A DNA stretch of 64,000 nucleotides from Ciona intestinalis (Eukaryota; Chordata; Ascidiacea; Phlebobranchia; Cionidae). The notes beneath the pieces are model-generated. The model saw only the letters and a list, made by a program, of their open reading frames with translations, was not told where the DNA came from and searched no databases. Below are positions 1 through 10,853 of the stretch, piece after piece (the first letter of the stretch is position 1; the number at the start of each line of letters is the position of its first letter). The stretch is taken from the NCBI RefSeq assembly GCF_000224145.3, contig NC_020169.2:2654416-2718415 (forward strand). Reading direction: 5' to 3'. Position numbers and translations under genes: made by a program.

Positions 1-1677
1 TCAAGTTGGTTACAGTTGCTACGAGTTTAATGGTGTTTATATGCAGAATAAAATATTGCAATGTAAAAAGAGAAGTGATTTTAAAATCAAATGGCATTAA
101 GACTGTTGCGGTTGTTGCAACTAAAATAAAACAAATGTTCGTTTCCGCTGCAGAATCTGGTGTTTTACCCTCATTCTGCTGTTTCTTTAACCATTTAGTT
201 CGAACTGTTAAAGTTGTCAGCGTGTATAAACAGTAGGCTTCGTGTGCCTATTCGCGGAAAGCGCTAAGTTCACATTTAGCTAGTGAACGAACGAAATATA
301 GTGTAGAGTGAAGGAAGATGGGACACCTTTAGCACGTAAAATCCGAATACCCTGGTCGTGTTTTAAACAGATATAACAACGGTTTATGGGAGTCGTGAGA
401 ACACGTTTTTTTTTATAATTCATTGAATATATTTTGTTTACTGCCAAATGGAATGAGAAAACCACTTCAAGCAACATGCTGGAAATGATTTGGGACCTTG
501 TGCTTGCTAAAAGCGCAGAAAATATATCCAAAAATGTGTACTTGACGACAGCGATAACAAGAAAAACAAATGTTTCTGTTAACAGTTGAAGTTACCGAAT
601 CGGCGAGAATGAAGAAACCTAAGCCACATATACCCTGTCAGTTATATACTACTAAAGAGTACATAAACATATTTAAGCCTTTAACCACAGTTAAACTAAG
701 ATTGTCCAGTACCACGCCAGCGACGTATATATATTAAACCCCGAGAGGCCTAGCGTTAATGTCCTTGATATTTGCCTATTTCAATGAAAGATTTGTTTTA
801 GCCATATATACCCCTTAAGATATCTTATAAGGAGTCTATGATTTTAGCAGTAACGTATATGCTGCTCCGAGTACATCACGCCAAATGACGCAATAAACTA
901 TTTTAAAGATTAAGAGTCCATGTTATGACATTCCCACAGTTCAATTGATTTTTTAGTACAGCCTGAAAGAAATCGATAAAACGTAATGTTGAAACAAAAC
1001 GTTTTTGCTTTGTATACAGACAAAATACACGAATTTAGACTGTTTTTATATTTAATGGTGCAGTTCGTGCAGACGCGTTATACAGAAGTTCCCTTTGGTG
1101 GAGACTATATGAGCCCTGTAGATGCTTATAGCGCTAGACTTTTTATTTATCAACATGCCTGTACAATAGCAGTCTTTCGAAGTATATGATGGTAAGCTAT
1201 TTATTGTAAATAAAAACAAATATACCAAAAGAGATTCAGCATTACGTCAGCTTCCTGGACAGCGTATTATGACGTCAAATGAGGAACGTATTATTGGAAA
1301 CGTAATACATTGTTAGTCATAGAGAGGTTAACTTTTTGTAATAATTTGCAACGTAATTTGTAGGGTTGTTTAGACAACTCAGGTTTTGTTTTGTTAGCTT
1401 GCAGTTTACCTGTGGTGGTGCAAGAATAATACGTATAGGATGTTTGGTAAGTGGTAGTGAAAAGATACGTATAATATAGGATATATACGTACGAGGTAGT
1501 AGAAACATTACATATAGAATGTGCAAACCCGTCTTATTACCATCAGTAACGAAACCAGTGTGTAAGTCAAACTGAAGATTTTCTCGCTGTAACTGAATAA
1601 TATGTGTATTTATCTGTAAGTTATATAGTTTATACAGGATAAACTATAAAAACTGTTAAGTCAATAACACATTTGTC
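1..1677. other. Intergenic region upstream of the CAP gene
   Basis: No supported exon was found here. The stretch holds a truncated MITE copy (297-462) and, 400 bp before the CAP-domain start codon, a perfect CRE-type octamer TGACGTCA (1270-1277). The short open frames in it show no recognisable motif and most lack a good start. The last few hundred bases are presumably the promoter and 5'UTR of the gene starting at 1678. Confidence 0.5.
297..462 (+). mobile_element. MITE copy, truncated (family M)
   Basis: This is a copy of the repeat called family M here. Its intact form is about 195 bp with a 28-bp terminal inverted repeat beginning TATAGTAGGGTGGGGG. The left end and middle (GATGGGACACC, GTGTTTTAAACA, CCAAATGGAATGAG) are recognisable, but the right terminal repeat is missing. 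Confidence 0.75.
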
Positions 1678-2448
1678 ATGAATTTGGTTTTCGTCGGATT
1701 TTACTTCTTACTGGCACTGAAACAAGGTATAGGTTTAAAAACGGTAAAAGATATTCCCGAGCAGTTTATAGCTGAATTTGAAGGTGGGCATAAGCAAAAA
1801 AGAAGTGTCGTCACAGGCACTGTGCTCACAGCCAGTGAAATTAAAGTGGCTGTTGACAAACATAATGAATATCGAAGAATTGTAGTTCCATCTGCGAGTA
1901 ACATGCTAGAAATGGTCTGGGATCCTGAGCTAGGAAAAATGGCCCAGGATTATTCAAGAACGTGCACTTACGCCCATAGCTCGGGTAGACGAACCAGCAA
2001 TTTTACTTGGGTTGGAGAAAATCTATATCTCCGTTCAAACGAATGGAGTGCGACTAAAGTGTTGGAAGATGCAATCACCGGTTGGGACAATGAAAAGAAG
2101 GTCTACACCTACAGTTCAAAAGCATGTAGTAGGGTATGCGGGCATTATACACAGACGGCGTGGGCAGAGAGTTATGCTGTAGGATGTGGGGTAACGACCT
2201 GTTCAAATGTCACCGTCGGTAGTAAAGTTTGGTCCACTGCTCAAATTGTCGTGTGTAACTACGGACCAGGAGGTAACATCAAAGGTAAACACCCTTATAT
2301 TAGTGGGAGCCCTTGTTCTGCTTGTCCAAAAGGCTATGGCTGCAAAAATGGCTTGTGTTCACTCTCTGCTGATTCGAACATGCTTAAAGGACTCACGAGT
2401 TTTATGCTCACTGCTACTGTTTTTGCTATGTTGTATACAACTGTATAA
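1678..2448 (+). CDS. CAP-domain (CRISP/GLIPR-like) secreted or GPI-anchored protein
   Basis: The 256-residue protein is encoded without introns. It opens with a hydrophobic signal peptide (about residues 1-20), followed by a basic KQKRS stretch near residue 40 that could be a proprotein cleavage site. The CAP (SCP/TAPS) domain spans about residues 50-200. It contains the HNEYR helix, the His of TYAHSSG, the Glu of VGENLY, the CGHYTQTAW motif and VVCNYGPGGN. A short Cys-rich hinge follows (CSACPKGYGCKNGLC). The C-terminus is a hydrophobic tail after a small-residue segment, which suggests GPI anchoring rather than simple secretion. CAP proteins act extracellularly in fertilisation, defence and lipid binding; the role here is unknown. 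An AATAAA signal lies at 2560. Ser/Asn-rich positions such as NFTW could be glycosylated. Confidence in the family is high; the GPI anchor is inference. Confidence 0.93.
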   Translation: MNLVFVGFYFLLALKQGIGLKTVKDIPEQFIAEFEGGHKQKRSVVTGTVLTASEIKVAVDKHNEYRRIVVPSASNMLEMVWDPELGKMAQDYSRTCTYAHSSGRRTSNFTWVGENLYLRSNEWSATKVLEDAITGWDNEKKVYTYSSKACSRVCGHYTQTAWAESYAVGCGVTTCSNVTVGSKVWSTAQIVVCNYGPGGNIKGKHPYISGSPCSACPKGYGCKNGLCSLSADSNMLKGLTSFMLTATVFAMLYTTV

Positions 2449-2559
2449 TATGAATTACACTCTCCGCACTTATGTATTAAAACTTGTGTCGATTTGTTAT
2501 AGTAATTGCAGTGAAACAATTTTAAAATGTGCCCTGTTTTAAAAATAACAACGTACAGA

Positions 2560-2565
2560 AATAAA
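2560..2565 (+). terminator. Poly(A) signal of the CAP gene
   Basis: A canonical AATAAA lies 112 bp after the CAP-domain stop codon, in AT-rich sequence with no competing exon. Confidence 0.55.
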
Positions 2566-2729
2566 CTATTGTTTTACTTACACATTTTTGTACTTATATA
2601 TATACGTTTTGTTGCGATAAACGCGTTGTAAACATAAACCTATATACTAAATGTACGAAAAACGCACACTCTTGTTTTCGCGTAAGCAAGTTTAAATCGA
2701 AAATTATATATAAAACATGAAATATACAT

Positions 2730-2834
2730 TACGGTTTTATAATTACGGTTTTATAATTCTTTGAATGTTCTTTGTTTACTACCAAATGGAACCAGAAAAT
2801 AAAGAGATATTTTATCTTTCCCCAACCCCCTATA
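2730..2834 (+). mobile_element. MITE fragment, right half (family M)
   Basis: The right half of family M is present (TTATAATTCTTTGAATGTTC, ACCAAATGGAACCAG, then CTTTCCCCAACCCCCTATA). A short local duplication of ACGGTTTTATAATT lies at its left border. Confidence 0.7.
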
Positions 2835-3696
2835 TTTATTTATTGGTTAGTCACCGCCGAGTAGGTGACCTATGTTTTTCTGCGCAGTCCAAAAGCTGTT
2901 TATAGGCGTGTATCACCCGCGACACAAAGATATTTCGGCTCGTGACCTACTACAATAGAGTATAGTAGGACCTGATAGACGTAATGTATACCGCCGGTTT
3001 TACACATCTGTCTGATGACACATATTGTATACAACCGCCTTTAACAAATTAAGGCGGGCTAAAATCTGATCCAAATTTTTGATTTATTCTTATAATTAAT
3101 TTCTGACCTAGATAAAGATGTGGAGGAAACACATTCCTTGTCAGGTTAAGGTAATTAGAGGTTAAAGGTGGTGGACAAGAAAGTATTGGTGAGCAGCAAG
3201 AACCATCATCCATGTATTAAACCTATTTGGTGTACAGTTCTTGTATGTATTCTGGAAATATTTAAAAAAAAAAAAAAAAAATTTTTTTGAATGTTTAGGA
3301 TAACAATATAGACTATGAAGGCACAATCCCACAAATTTTTGTAGTCATTACTTTTCGCAGTACGTAGCGACCTTTTTTGCTCCCTGGAAATGATATGCTG
3401 TAGCATAGTTTACCATCACTGCGGGTAGGCTGCTGAGCCATTTTCCCCTTGAATATTCCAACACACGATGTGCACATGAATGAAAAAGTTCTACCTGTCC
3501 TTTATGTGCTCATCTTTTAGTTTCAAAACAGCCCATCTTAACCCATTCAGCTAGATACTGCCTTTTACCTCATTTTCCTAACTACTGCTTTTATCTCATT
3601 TTTGTGAAGGCAACCTAGAAAAAAATAACTAGAGTGTAGTGTATGTTGGTAAATCATACATATACCTTAACTAGTTGAACAAATATTGTTGTTGTT

Positions 3697-5227
3697 TAAG
3701 TCCATTAATACATAAGAACCATATTTAGCAGTGTGCAATGTGTTCTGGGTTGTCACATATTCCATCACCACCAACAACTAAAGTTTCTGTGTTGTTTTTC
3801 AACTTTTGCAATTGCTGTTGTTGACTATTTTTCCACACTTGTATGTGTTAAGTGTGCACTATTTTTCCTTTTTTGGTGTCTTATGTAAGTTCTGAACATC
3901 CATAGCCAGATACTATGTATTTTTTTCATTAAAAATTTAACTTTACCTGGGGAAAACACATTTGATTATGCAGTGTTGAAACAATTCTACAACGTTTGTT
4001 GGAGAAGAACCAGAAAACAAAATTAAAGCAGAAGTTTCCGAATGAAATATTTAGGATAAAACCCAGACTTGGCCATATAAAATTGTATACAACAACTGTT
4101 GCCAAGCAACAATCATGCTTTCAACAGCTTTATCTACTATGAAGACTTTCTTCGACAAGCAGAACAGGTTGAAAACAACATAAAAAGTTGTAATTGTGAA
4201 ACAATGTACTTAATTTCACAAAGGTCATGGATGAATCTAAACAAGCAGTATGAATATTTGAAAATATACAATTCACGATATGACTTGTATCTTTTCTAAA
4301 ATTTACCTTTCATCTCTCTTTGAACTTGGGATTATCAAATGAAGTATGAGAAGTACTTTTAGGAGGTGAGAATCTTCCAATTCACAACTTTCTATGTTTT
4401 CTGGTTGTGACGGGTGAACATTTAACAATTTCTCTATCGCTTACAAGTATTTGCAGCGGCGGTGCACAAAGCAAGTCACACTGACACGCAACAGATGCTC
4501 TTTCCAAGTTGGTTTGTGTATCTAAAATTTTAATAACAATGCTGATTTAATTACGTAGCCTAAAGATTATGTCTATGAATTCTCTTTTACTTTTATCAAG
4601 TTTTCCTCTGCGTTGGCTTGTTTGTGTTTGCTTGCTGTATTGTACAGTTTCAGTTTGAATACAATTGTCTTTCAGATCATTTAGTGTTTCCTTAAAAACA
4701 AATGAAGTCTAGCCAAAAAATGAATATTACAACATCATTTATTTGCTAGCTAAATAAACACCTCCAAAACATTTTCATTTGAAGATTCGGCTATGACTGC
4801 ATTAGATGTTAAACTGCAGCCCAATATTTCAACCAAAAACTTAATCAAACACACATTTTTTTATTTCATATATACAAAACATCTCAAAACTTACTCTTTG
4901 TCTTGACCGTTTGGCAAATGCAGCTGCAGATGTCCGCTTTCTTTTTTGTGGTGTAACAGGTGCATCTTTTTTTACTTTACTGTAGGTATAGCAGACTCTA
5001 ACAGTATCTCAGTGGTAGATCCAAACTTTTTCCAATAACAGTCGGGTTTAAAATGTATACCACATGTAACACTGTTCTTGGAGGGTTGCTTGAAATCCAG
5101 TAATCCACCCTTGTACATTGCACAAACTTCACTTACTGCTTTGCTATTCGGCTTTTCGGAAATTTATGTATTTTCCTTTTTTCTTTGTAGCTAGTTGAAC
5201 ACCCTCAACAACGCAACGGTTCGGCAT
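3697..5227 (-). pseudogene. Decayed THAP-domain transposase-like gene
   Basis: Read on the minus strand, an ATG at 5227 opens a THAP-like start (MPNRCVVEG). The next THAP motif, HKFPKS, is in a different frame. A third frame carries the C-terminal half of the finger, with VTCGIHFKPDC and the usual closing SAIPTV. Then follow a basic KKRKR-type segment and several coding-like stretches (for example QPENIESCELED near 4360) in changing frames. Near 3720-3850 lies VVGGDGICDNPEH followed by KYGSYVLMD, which resembles the GDGR.DSPGH..KYG motif of THAP-linked transposase-like proteins known from many animals. The second zinc Cys of the finger is replaced by Val. At least three or four frame changes plus stops mean it cannot be translated as one protein. 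I infer a dead transposon-derived gene rather than a working THAP factor. Ends are approximate. Confidence 0.65.
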
Positions 5228-7634
5228 CTTTGAAACAGTGTCTCCTCGCATCTAAACACAGTCTTTTTCCATAGTAGCTTTCTCACTCGAGTTTGACCAT
5301 ATATATGATATCTATGGGTTTGACCCACGATGACGTCACACTTCGTTGCAGCGAAAATCTCTTACAATTTTTTAACACAGCTACTTATTTGCAAATTTTT
5401 AATTAATGCAGGTAATAAATCAACTAAATACATTATATTTGTGTTTAATATAGGTATACCAATAATTTTTAGGCAAAGTTGTTTAACCGTGTCATATAAA
5501 CTTTAAGCACTTAACCAAAAACGGATTGACGTTGATCTGAACAGCTCCGATTGTAAATGCCGTTTCGTACAATTAGTGCCAGCAAACAGTATCCGTCGTA
5601 ATTATCTACTGTTTCCTGTGATAGCTTACGCCCAATTCAATTTTATACAATTTAAAGCGACGAACGCACCAGCTTACAGCGCTCAGATTGTGGGGGTTCG
5701 CTTTCTAGTCATCTGCCCGCCGCGAAGTGCTCTATCGTTTTCCGTTTTTAAATAACTGCGTTTAATTTAGTACATAAATGAACAGAGAACTATAGAGCCA
5801 CTGTTGTGAAGTGTTTATCTGTCAACGGCGTCTTACTCATTATATGAAAGAAAAATCCCTTAGGAATTCAAAGCGAGTTTGTAATGCAGTGTAAGCTGGT
5901 TAGACTGTTTTATGAGACCAGCAGAGCTTAGGTTTTAGTCTGTTGAAAGGGTTACCGCTTAACAGCATCCTGTATTGCCTAAACAGCTTTGTTAGGTGTT
6001 TAGGTCGCGTGTTAAGGCTGGTATTAAATTGCGGATTGAAACATGATACAGCGACCAGCAATTGTCGCTGCATTGCTAAGTAACGCGTGTGCGCACTCGG
6101 ATGCTTCGTCCAAAGCATTCTATGTGTGTGGGATATACGCAATCATAGGGAGTGCCCATAACATGCTTTGTTTTGAAGCGATAAGGGGATGCGTTGTATT
6201 TGAGCGTTCGCTGAAAGGCGTTCCAGAAGCATATGTAATAAATGAATAATGCAGTAAGAATGAGCGAGGCATATGTATATATGAAATTTTCTTGTATATA
6301 TCAGATCAAAAACCGTTAAGGAAGTTAAAAAAATGATGTTGAAAAAATAAGATTTTGTAACAATTACAACTTGTATAGAAAATCCCTTTCATGTGCGTCA
6401 CTGTACATGCCAGGGTTTTCCAGTTTCGAATAGAATGACGTATTTTCAATAGAACTGATGCGGTGTTACCTAATACGACACGAGCGAATTTGTTTATACT
6501 ATGTTCTTATGATTTAAAGATTCGAACGGATTCTTATGATGCTGGTTATGACGCAATGTTGTTGTTTATGTTGCACAGTTCCTTGAAGTAATTGTATCTA
6601 GGTCGATGAAACTGTTGCTACTGTGGCTGTTATTTATATAGTACTGTGAGGGAAGATGGGACACCTTTAGCACTTTATCCAAATATTCTGATCATGTTTT
6701 AAACACTTAACAACCGTCTATGGGAGTCGTGAGGATACGATTATATAATACCTTGAATAATTTTTGTTTACTACCAAATTGGACAGGGAAATAAAATGAA
6801 ACGGTGTCCCATTTTTCCCACCCTACTATAATGCATGTTATGTTATGATCAGGAAAAATTGTGACTCATTCTTGCGTAATTATTGGCGGTTTTGCGAGTC
6901 AAAAGCGGCAGAAATACTGTTCTGTAAATGTGGATGCGGTATTTCGAGCCGGTCAGATTACCATTTACCGCGCTATTTTAAAAGCAGTAATGATTAGGGT
7001 AATTGCCGTTTACCGTTATTTAGTTCAGTATGTCACGAGAGAGCGGTGGAATTTCGTCTGCACTTTCCCAAAGCCACGTAGCCGGCGTCTGGATAGATTT
7101 GCCTGGTTTGAAATTGTTTAATTATTTATTAGCTCTAGCATGCAAAAAGTGCGTAGGACAGTAACAGTGGCTTCTAGATAAATCGACTACAGTGACTCAT
7201 GACGGTAAAAAGCAAAATTGTGACGCTCAGATTACCGGCCAATGATCGATTATGTTTAACTGCGGTGAAAGTAAACAAGCATTATGTCATATTTGTATGC
7301 AACGGTGTTTTGGACAGGAAATTGTTACGCGTGATGTAGACGGCCATCTGAAGCCTATTTCGCTGCGTGTTAAGGATACAGGTCGAATTTAGACTAAAGG
7401 GAACGTGGGAAGCCAAGGCAGTTAAACTCAAGTACTGTGACGAAGGTGTATTGATTGTCAGTGGTCGCCTGGCTGTCGTGTGAATTTCAGGGTCTAAATT
7501 TTGTAAGGTATTTTTTTAACAGTTATATTGCTTTGACAGACATTTTGTTGTTATGGATAAGGTAAATATGGAGTTGGTTCAATGTTAGATTGGTTGGGAA
7601 ATTGTATAGATACGACAGACGTCCAGGCAAGATA
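5228..7634. other. Intergenic region upstream of the TSR membrane protein
   Basis: It contains a CRE octamer at 5331-5338, a full-length MITE (6637-6830) and no convincing exon. Open frames near 5900-6250 on both strands overlap each other and carry no motif. The block 6940-7020 is rich in TAAT/ATTA cores and could be regulatory, but this is weak. Confidence 0.4.
6637..6830 (+). mobile_element. MITE copy, near full length (family M)
   Basis: Both terminal inverted repeats are present (TATAGTACTGTGAGGGAAG at left, CCCACCCTACTATA at right) and the length is about 194 bp, so this is a good reference copy in the window. Confidence 0.88.
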
Positions 7635-9963
7635 ATGTTGGCAACTTCTGTTCTTCTCTTTGGGATAGCCTGGCTGCCTATTGCACAATGTGTATCTTAT
7701 TGGACTGTATCGACAGTGCTGAACGAAAAATACTCAGACGCCCCTGGGGGACAGTGCACATATTCAAGCGCAAGAGGTTCCCCTTTATGCAGAAGCAACT
7801 GGAGGAAAAATAACACTATAAAGAGCGAGAGACTTTCTCTACCACATATATCAGCATGCACGTACTACACAAATACAATCACATACATTTGCTATAAAAC
7901 GGAACCTGTTACCGACAGTAAGCTATACAGTTTTCTAACATTAGCATATTTTGGCATACTCTATTTTATCGCATCTTTTCATTACAGGTTCAGATACAAC
8001 CAGCCAAAGTTGCATACGCAAACGCCCGTTTTACGTGATGACAAAAGACTGCTTTACGCATTGGCTGCAATGGGGCCTATGTAGTAAATCATGCGGCGGT
8101 GGTACTCGTATACGCTACAAGTTTACGAAGAAAGATGTTTTCAACTCGCAAATTGCAACTTGTAACTCGCATCCCTGCCCTTCATGGTCGAGCTGGTCAC
8201 CGGTCAGCGAGTCTTGCGACGAATCATGTTCCCGTGTGTGGAATAGAACATGCACTTATCAAGGCAATACTGTGAACGACACTATGTGCTCAACAGAAGA
8301 TGCATATATATCTGTTCAGCTAAGGCCCTGCCCCGTGAGTGAATGCCAATCGTTTGTAAAGATTTTGCCTGACGTTGCAACAACAACAGTGACAAAATTT
8401 CGTACTACTGCGATCGGAGAGTTCCCCGATACCACTGCCTTGCAGTTGGCCAAGAATCTGTCAGTAATCGACCCACGCCTTTCGTTTAGAAATGACGAAA
8501 ACGTAAAAGGGGCATCTAAAGGGAACTTAGGAAGTGGGATAGGAATCGGTTTCGCTATTGCCACTGTACTATTTGTTATTGCAGCTATCTGCTCTGTTTA
8601 TGTTTACCGCAAAATCAAAGATCATGAATTAGGAAAATCGCTTGGCGGGCAGCATGCAGTCAGTACTTTGCCCGAGCATCACACTAACGGGAATTTGACA
8701 GGAGTTGGCAATAATCGAGGAAGTGTTCAGCGAGCTGCAGCGCCGGTGGCTCGAATTTCACCCAGCGCAATTTACTTAGAGCCGAGTCTTTCACCTCGCC
8801 ACCGAAGCAGCCTTGTGCCTTGCAGTTCCAAGCCCAATGTGCCCCCGAACCCAGAGGTAGATGTATACCAACAATCGGAGCGGATCCTGCCAGAACAGCC
8901 TAACGCTTTACAACCGTCAATGTCCCAGTCTCTGGTAATAGGCGCAACAGAAGAGCGATATGTTGATTCGGAAACCGCTGCCTTGAGAGAGGAAGACCCG
9001 GTGTATGCTGACATTCCAGCTTTTGAATCTAAATGTGGTTTTAGCGACGATTTTACTTCGGACGAATTCGACAGCTGCGACGAACTTGATCAAAGCTTGC
9101 ATGGTGTACCTCAACAAAACGAGGACTACCCTTCATATTCGCCAGAAAAGCAAAATAGTCGTCCTTATTCCCAGTCATTTGTTCAAGGGACATCTAACGA
9201 GTCTAAAGAGTTTAGTAGCACAAAAATTCGTCGAAGTGCCACCGAAAATTATAGCGGACTTTCAAATTCCGAGGACCGCAGACTGAGAAATCTCGGGCCC
9301 GCACCACAGAGACCGATTGTTCAACGGTCTAACACAAACGCGGTTAAAACGAGCAACACAGTTCAAGCGCCAACACAAGTGAAACAACAAACTGGCCGTG
9401 CAGAGAACAGATACAGTCGACCTTTCAAGCTAAAGAAAATGCCCAATTTAAATGAGGGTAGTCGAGAAAACATAACAGAACCTGGTTTAAGCGACGCGAC
9501 CCAAATAAACGTTGCACCCAATAAAATTCCCCAACGTTTTGTTTTCGATAGACCTGCTTCTCGAAGAAAGTCCTCCGGAAGTTCGGGTGCGGGATCTATT
9601 GACCTCCGTGCCAGACATCCTTCCCCACCACGTACTCCTTTTTCACAGCGTCACTCCTCACCGTCAATAAAGGCTCCTCCTCCGCACAGTCCTCCCCCGC
9701 CTCCTCTTTTAGAAACTGCTCCAGGTCGTGCCAAGAGGACGTCCTTATGCTCCTCCGGATCAGTTTCAGCCGATGGTGAATTCGGAATACGAATGATGCC
9801 GAATCGTCCAGGTCACCACGGAGAACGTTTAGGTTCATACGGCTCTATGGAACCATGTCCTTCTCTTCCAGAGGACTCCTACCGTGAACCGGCGGACGCC
9901 AATTTGCCTCTTATAGAGGACGCTTATAACTTGTATAACCTGCCTTACAAACCAAATGTGTAA
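7635..9963 (+). CDS. Type I membrane protein with two thrombospondin type-1 repeats
   Basis: Two exons, 7635-7917 and 7988-9963, join across a 70-bp GT-AG intron (phase 1) to give 752 residues. The ATG at 7635 opens a clear signal peptide (LLFGIAWLPIAQC). Two adjacent TSR modules follow: HWLQWGLCSKSCGGGTRIR near residue 118, and SWSSWSPVSESCDESCSR near 158. They carry the W-x-x-W and CSxxCGGG pattern that often binds glycosaminoglycans. A single transmembrane helix lies at about 278-300 (IATVLFVIAAICSVYVY) with a YRKIK stop-transfer. The cytoplasmic tail of about 450 residues has no known domain. It is rich in Ser/Pro, with an SH3-type polyproline block (HSPPPPPLLE) and Tyr motifs such as DPVYADIPAF, suggesting scaffold or phosphotyrosine signalling. 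It resembles cell-surface guidance or adhesion receptors in layout, but I cannot assign an orthologue. Further 5' exons cannot be excluded. Confidence 0.85.
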
Positions 9964-10023
9964 ACTGATTATTGAGATCAGAATCAAATGTGTAATCTAC
10001 CATTGAACCTTAAGCAATCGATA

Positions 10024-10417
10024 TATAGTAGGGTGGGTGAAGATGCGACACCTTTAGCACATAATATAGTAGGATGGGGGGAGATGGGACACCTTTTCAT
10101 TCTATTTTTTCGTACATTTTGGTAGTAAACAAAGAACATTCAAAGAATTATAAAACCTTGTCCTCGCAACTTTCATAGACCGTTGTTAATTGTTTAAAAC
10201 ACGATCAGGATATTTTATATATTGTGTGCTAAAGGTGTCCCATCTTCCCCCACCCCACTATATTCAAATATCCTGATCGTGCTTAAAATAATTAACAACT
10301 ATCTATGGAGGTCATGGGGATACAGTTTTAAAATTCTTTAAATGTTCTTTGTTTACCCCCCCAGTAGAACAGGACAATATGGGATGAAAAAGTGTCCCAT
10401 CTTTCCCACCCTGCTGC
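10024..10417 (+). mobile_element. Outer MITE copy interrupted by a second MITE (family M)
   Basis: The left arm (10024-10064: terminal repeat, CACCTTTAGCACATAA) and right arm (10263-10417: TTCAAATATCCTGATCG to CCCACCCTGCTG) are the two pieces of one family-M copy. They are split at the point where intact copies read AGCACATAATATCCAAATAT. Confidence 0.85.
10065..10262 (-). mobile_element. Inner MITE copy inserted into the outer MITE (family M)
   Basis: A complete copy of about 198 bp, in opposite orientation to its host element, with both ends ending in TATA. Insertion at a TA/TATA site in the host copy fits the usual target of this kind of element. Confidence 0.88.
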
Positions 10418-10853
10418 AAAATTGAAGAGTTCTTTATTTGAAGCAGTGTAAACGCGCACATTGGTTATACTTAATTGTGCTACTGATGTTGCTGTTAACA
10501 TATAGCTGTACATGTAACTTCATTCTTTTTATTTTTACTTGTAAAATGTCGCATTAATCATTGCACTTTCGAACTTATATCGTCAAATATTGTTTGTGAT
10601 CCAAATACAGTTCAGTTTGAGTTTTATAATATTCCTTGTACAGGTGATGAAGTAACGTTTCATAAATACTGTGTTGGGAAGATTGCATGATAAATAGATC
10701 GATTGTATTTGGACAGGCACAAGTAATATGCCATACACGCATTAGTTATGTCATCATACCGGATATGCGCTCACTTGGTGTCACAAGCGCGGAAATGCAC
10801 TGCTGCGGAAACTACCGACAACAAATGACGTGTCAGCTGTTGACCAACAGCAC

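Larger units (their letters stand above)
2449..3690. other. Intergenic region with MITE fragment
   Basis: After the CAP gene 3'UTR this holds a half MITE copy (2730-2834), an A-run/T-run at about 3263-3288, and AT-rich sequence. The left part of the transposase relic may extend into 3400-3690 but is too degraded to read. No exon is supported. Confidence 0.45.
9964..10853. other. Region between convergent genes, with nested MITEs
   Basis: This lies between the 3' ends of the TSR gene (+) and the homeobox gene (-). It holds the nested MITE pair (10024-10417) and presumably the 3'UTRs of both genes. A short plus-strand frame at 10687-10944 overlaps the last homeobox exon antisense and is not a gene. 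Confidence 0.5.

Noticed and set aside
2207-2542. Alternative frame overlapping the CAP gene
   Set aside because: It overlaps the conserved CAP domain and hinge in another frame, without homology.
4099-4299. 66-codon plus-strand frame
   Set aside because: It is antisense to the decayed THAP transposase-like gene and has no own evidence.
5900-6249. Overlapping open frames on both strands
   Set aside because: No domain, no splice signals that extend them, and neither frame is better than the other.
7590-7634. In-frame extension upstream of the TSR gene ATG
   Set aside because: It starts with TTG and would put 15 charged residues before a clean signal peptide; the ATG at 7635 is the better start.
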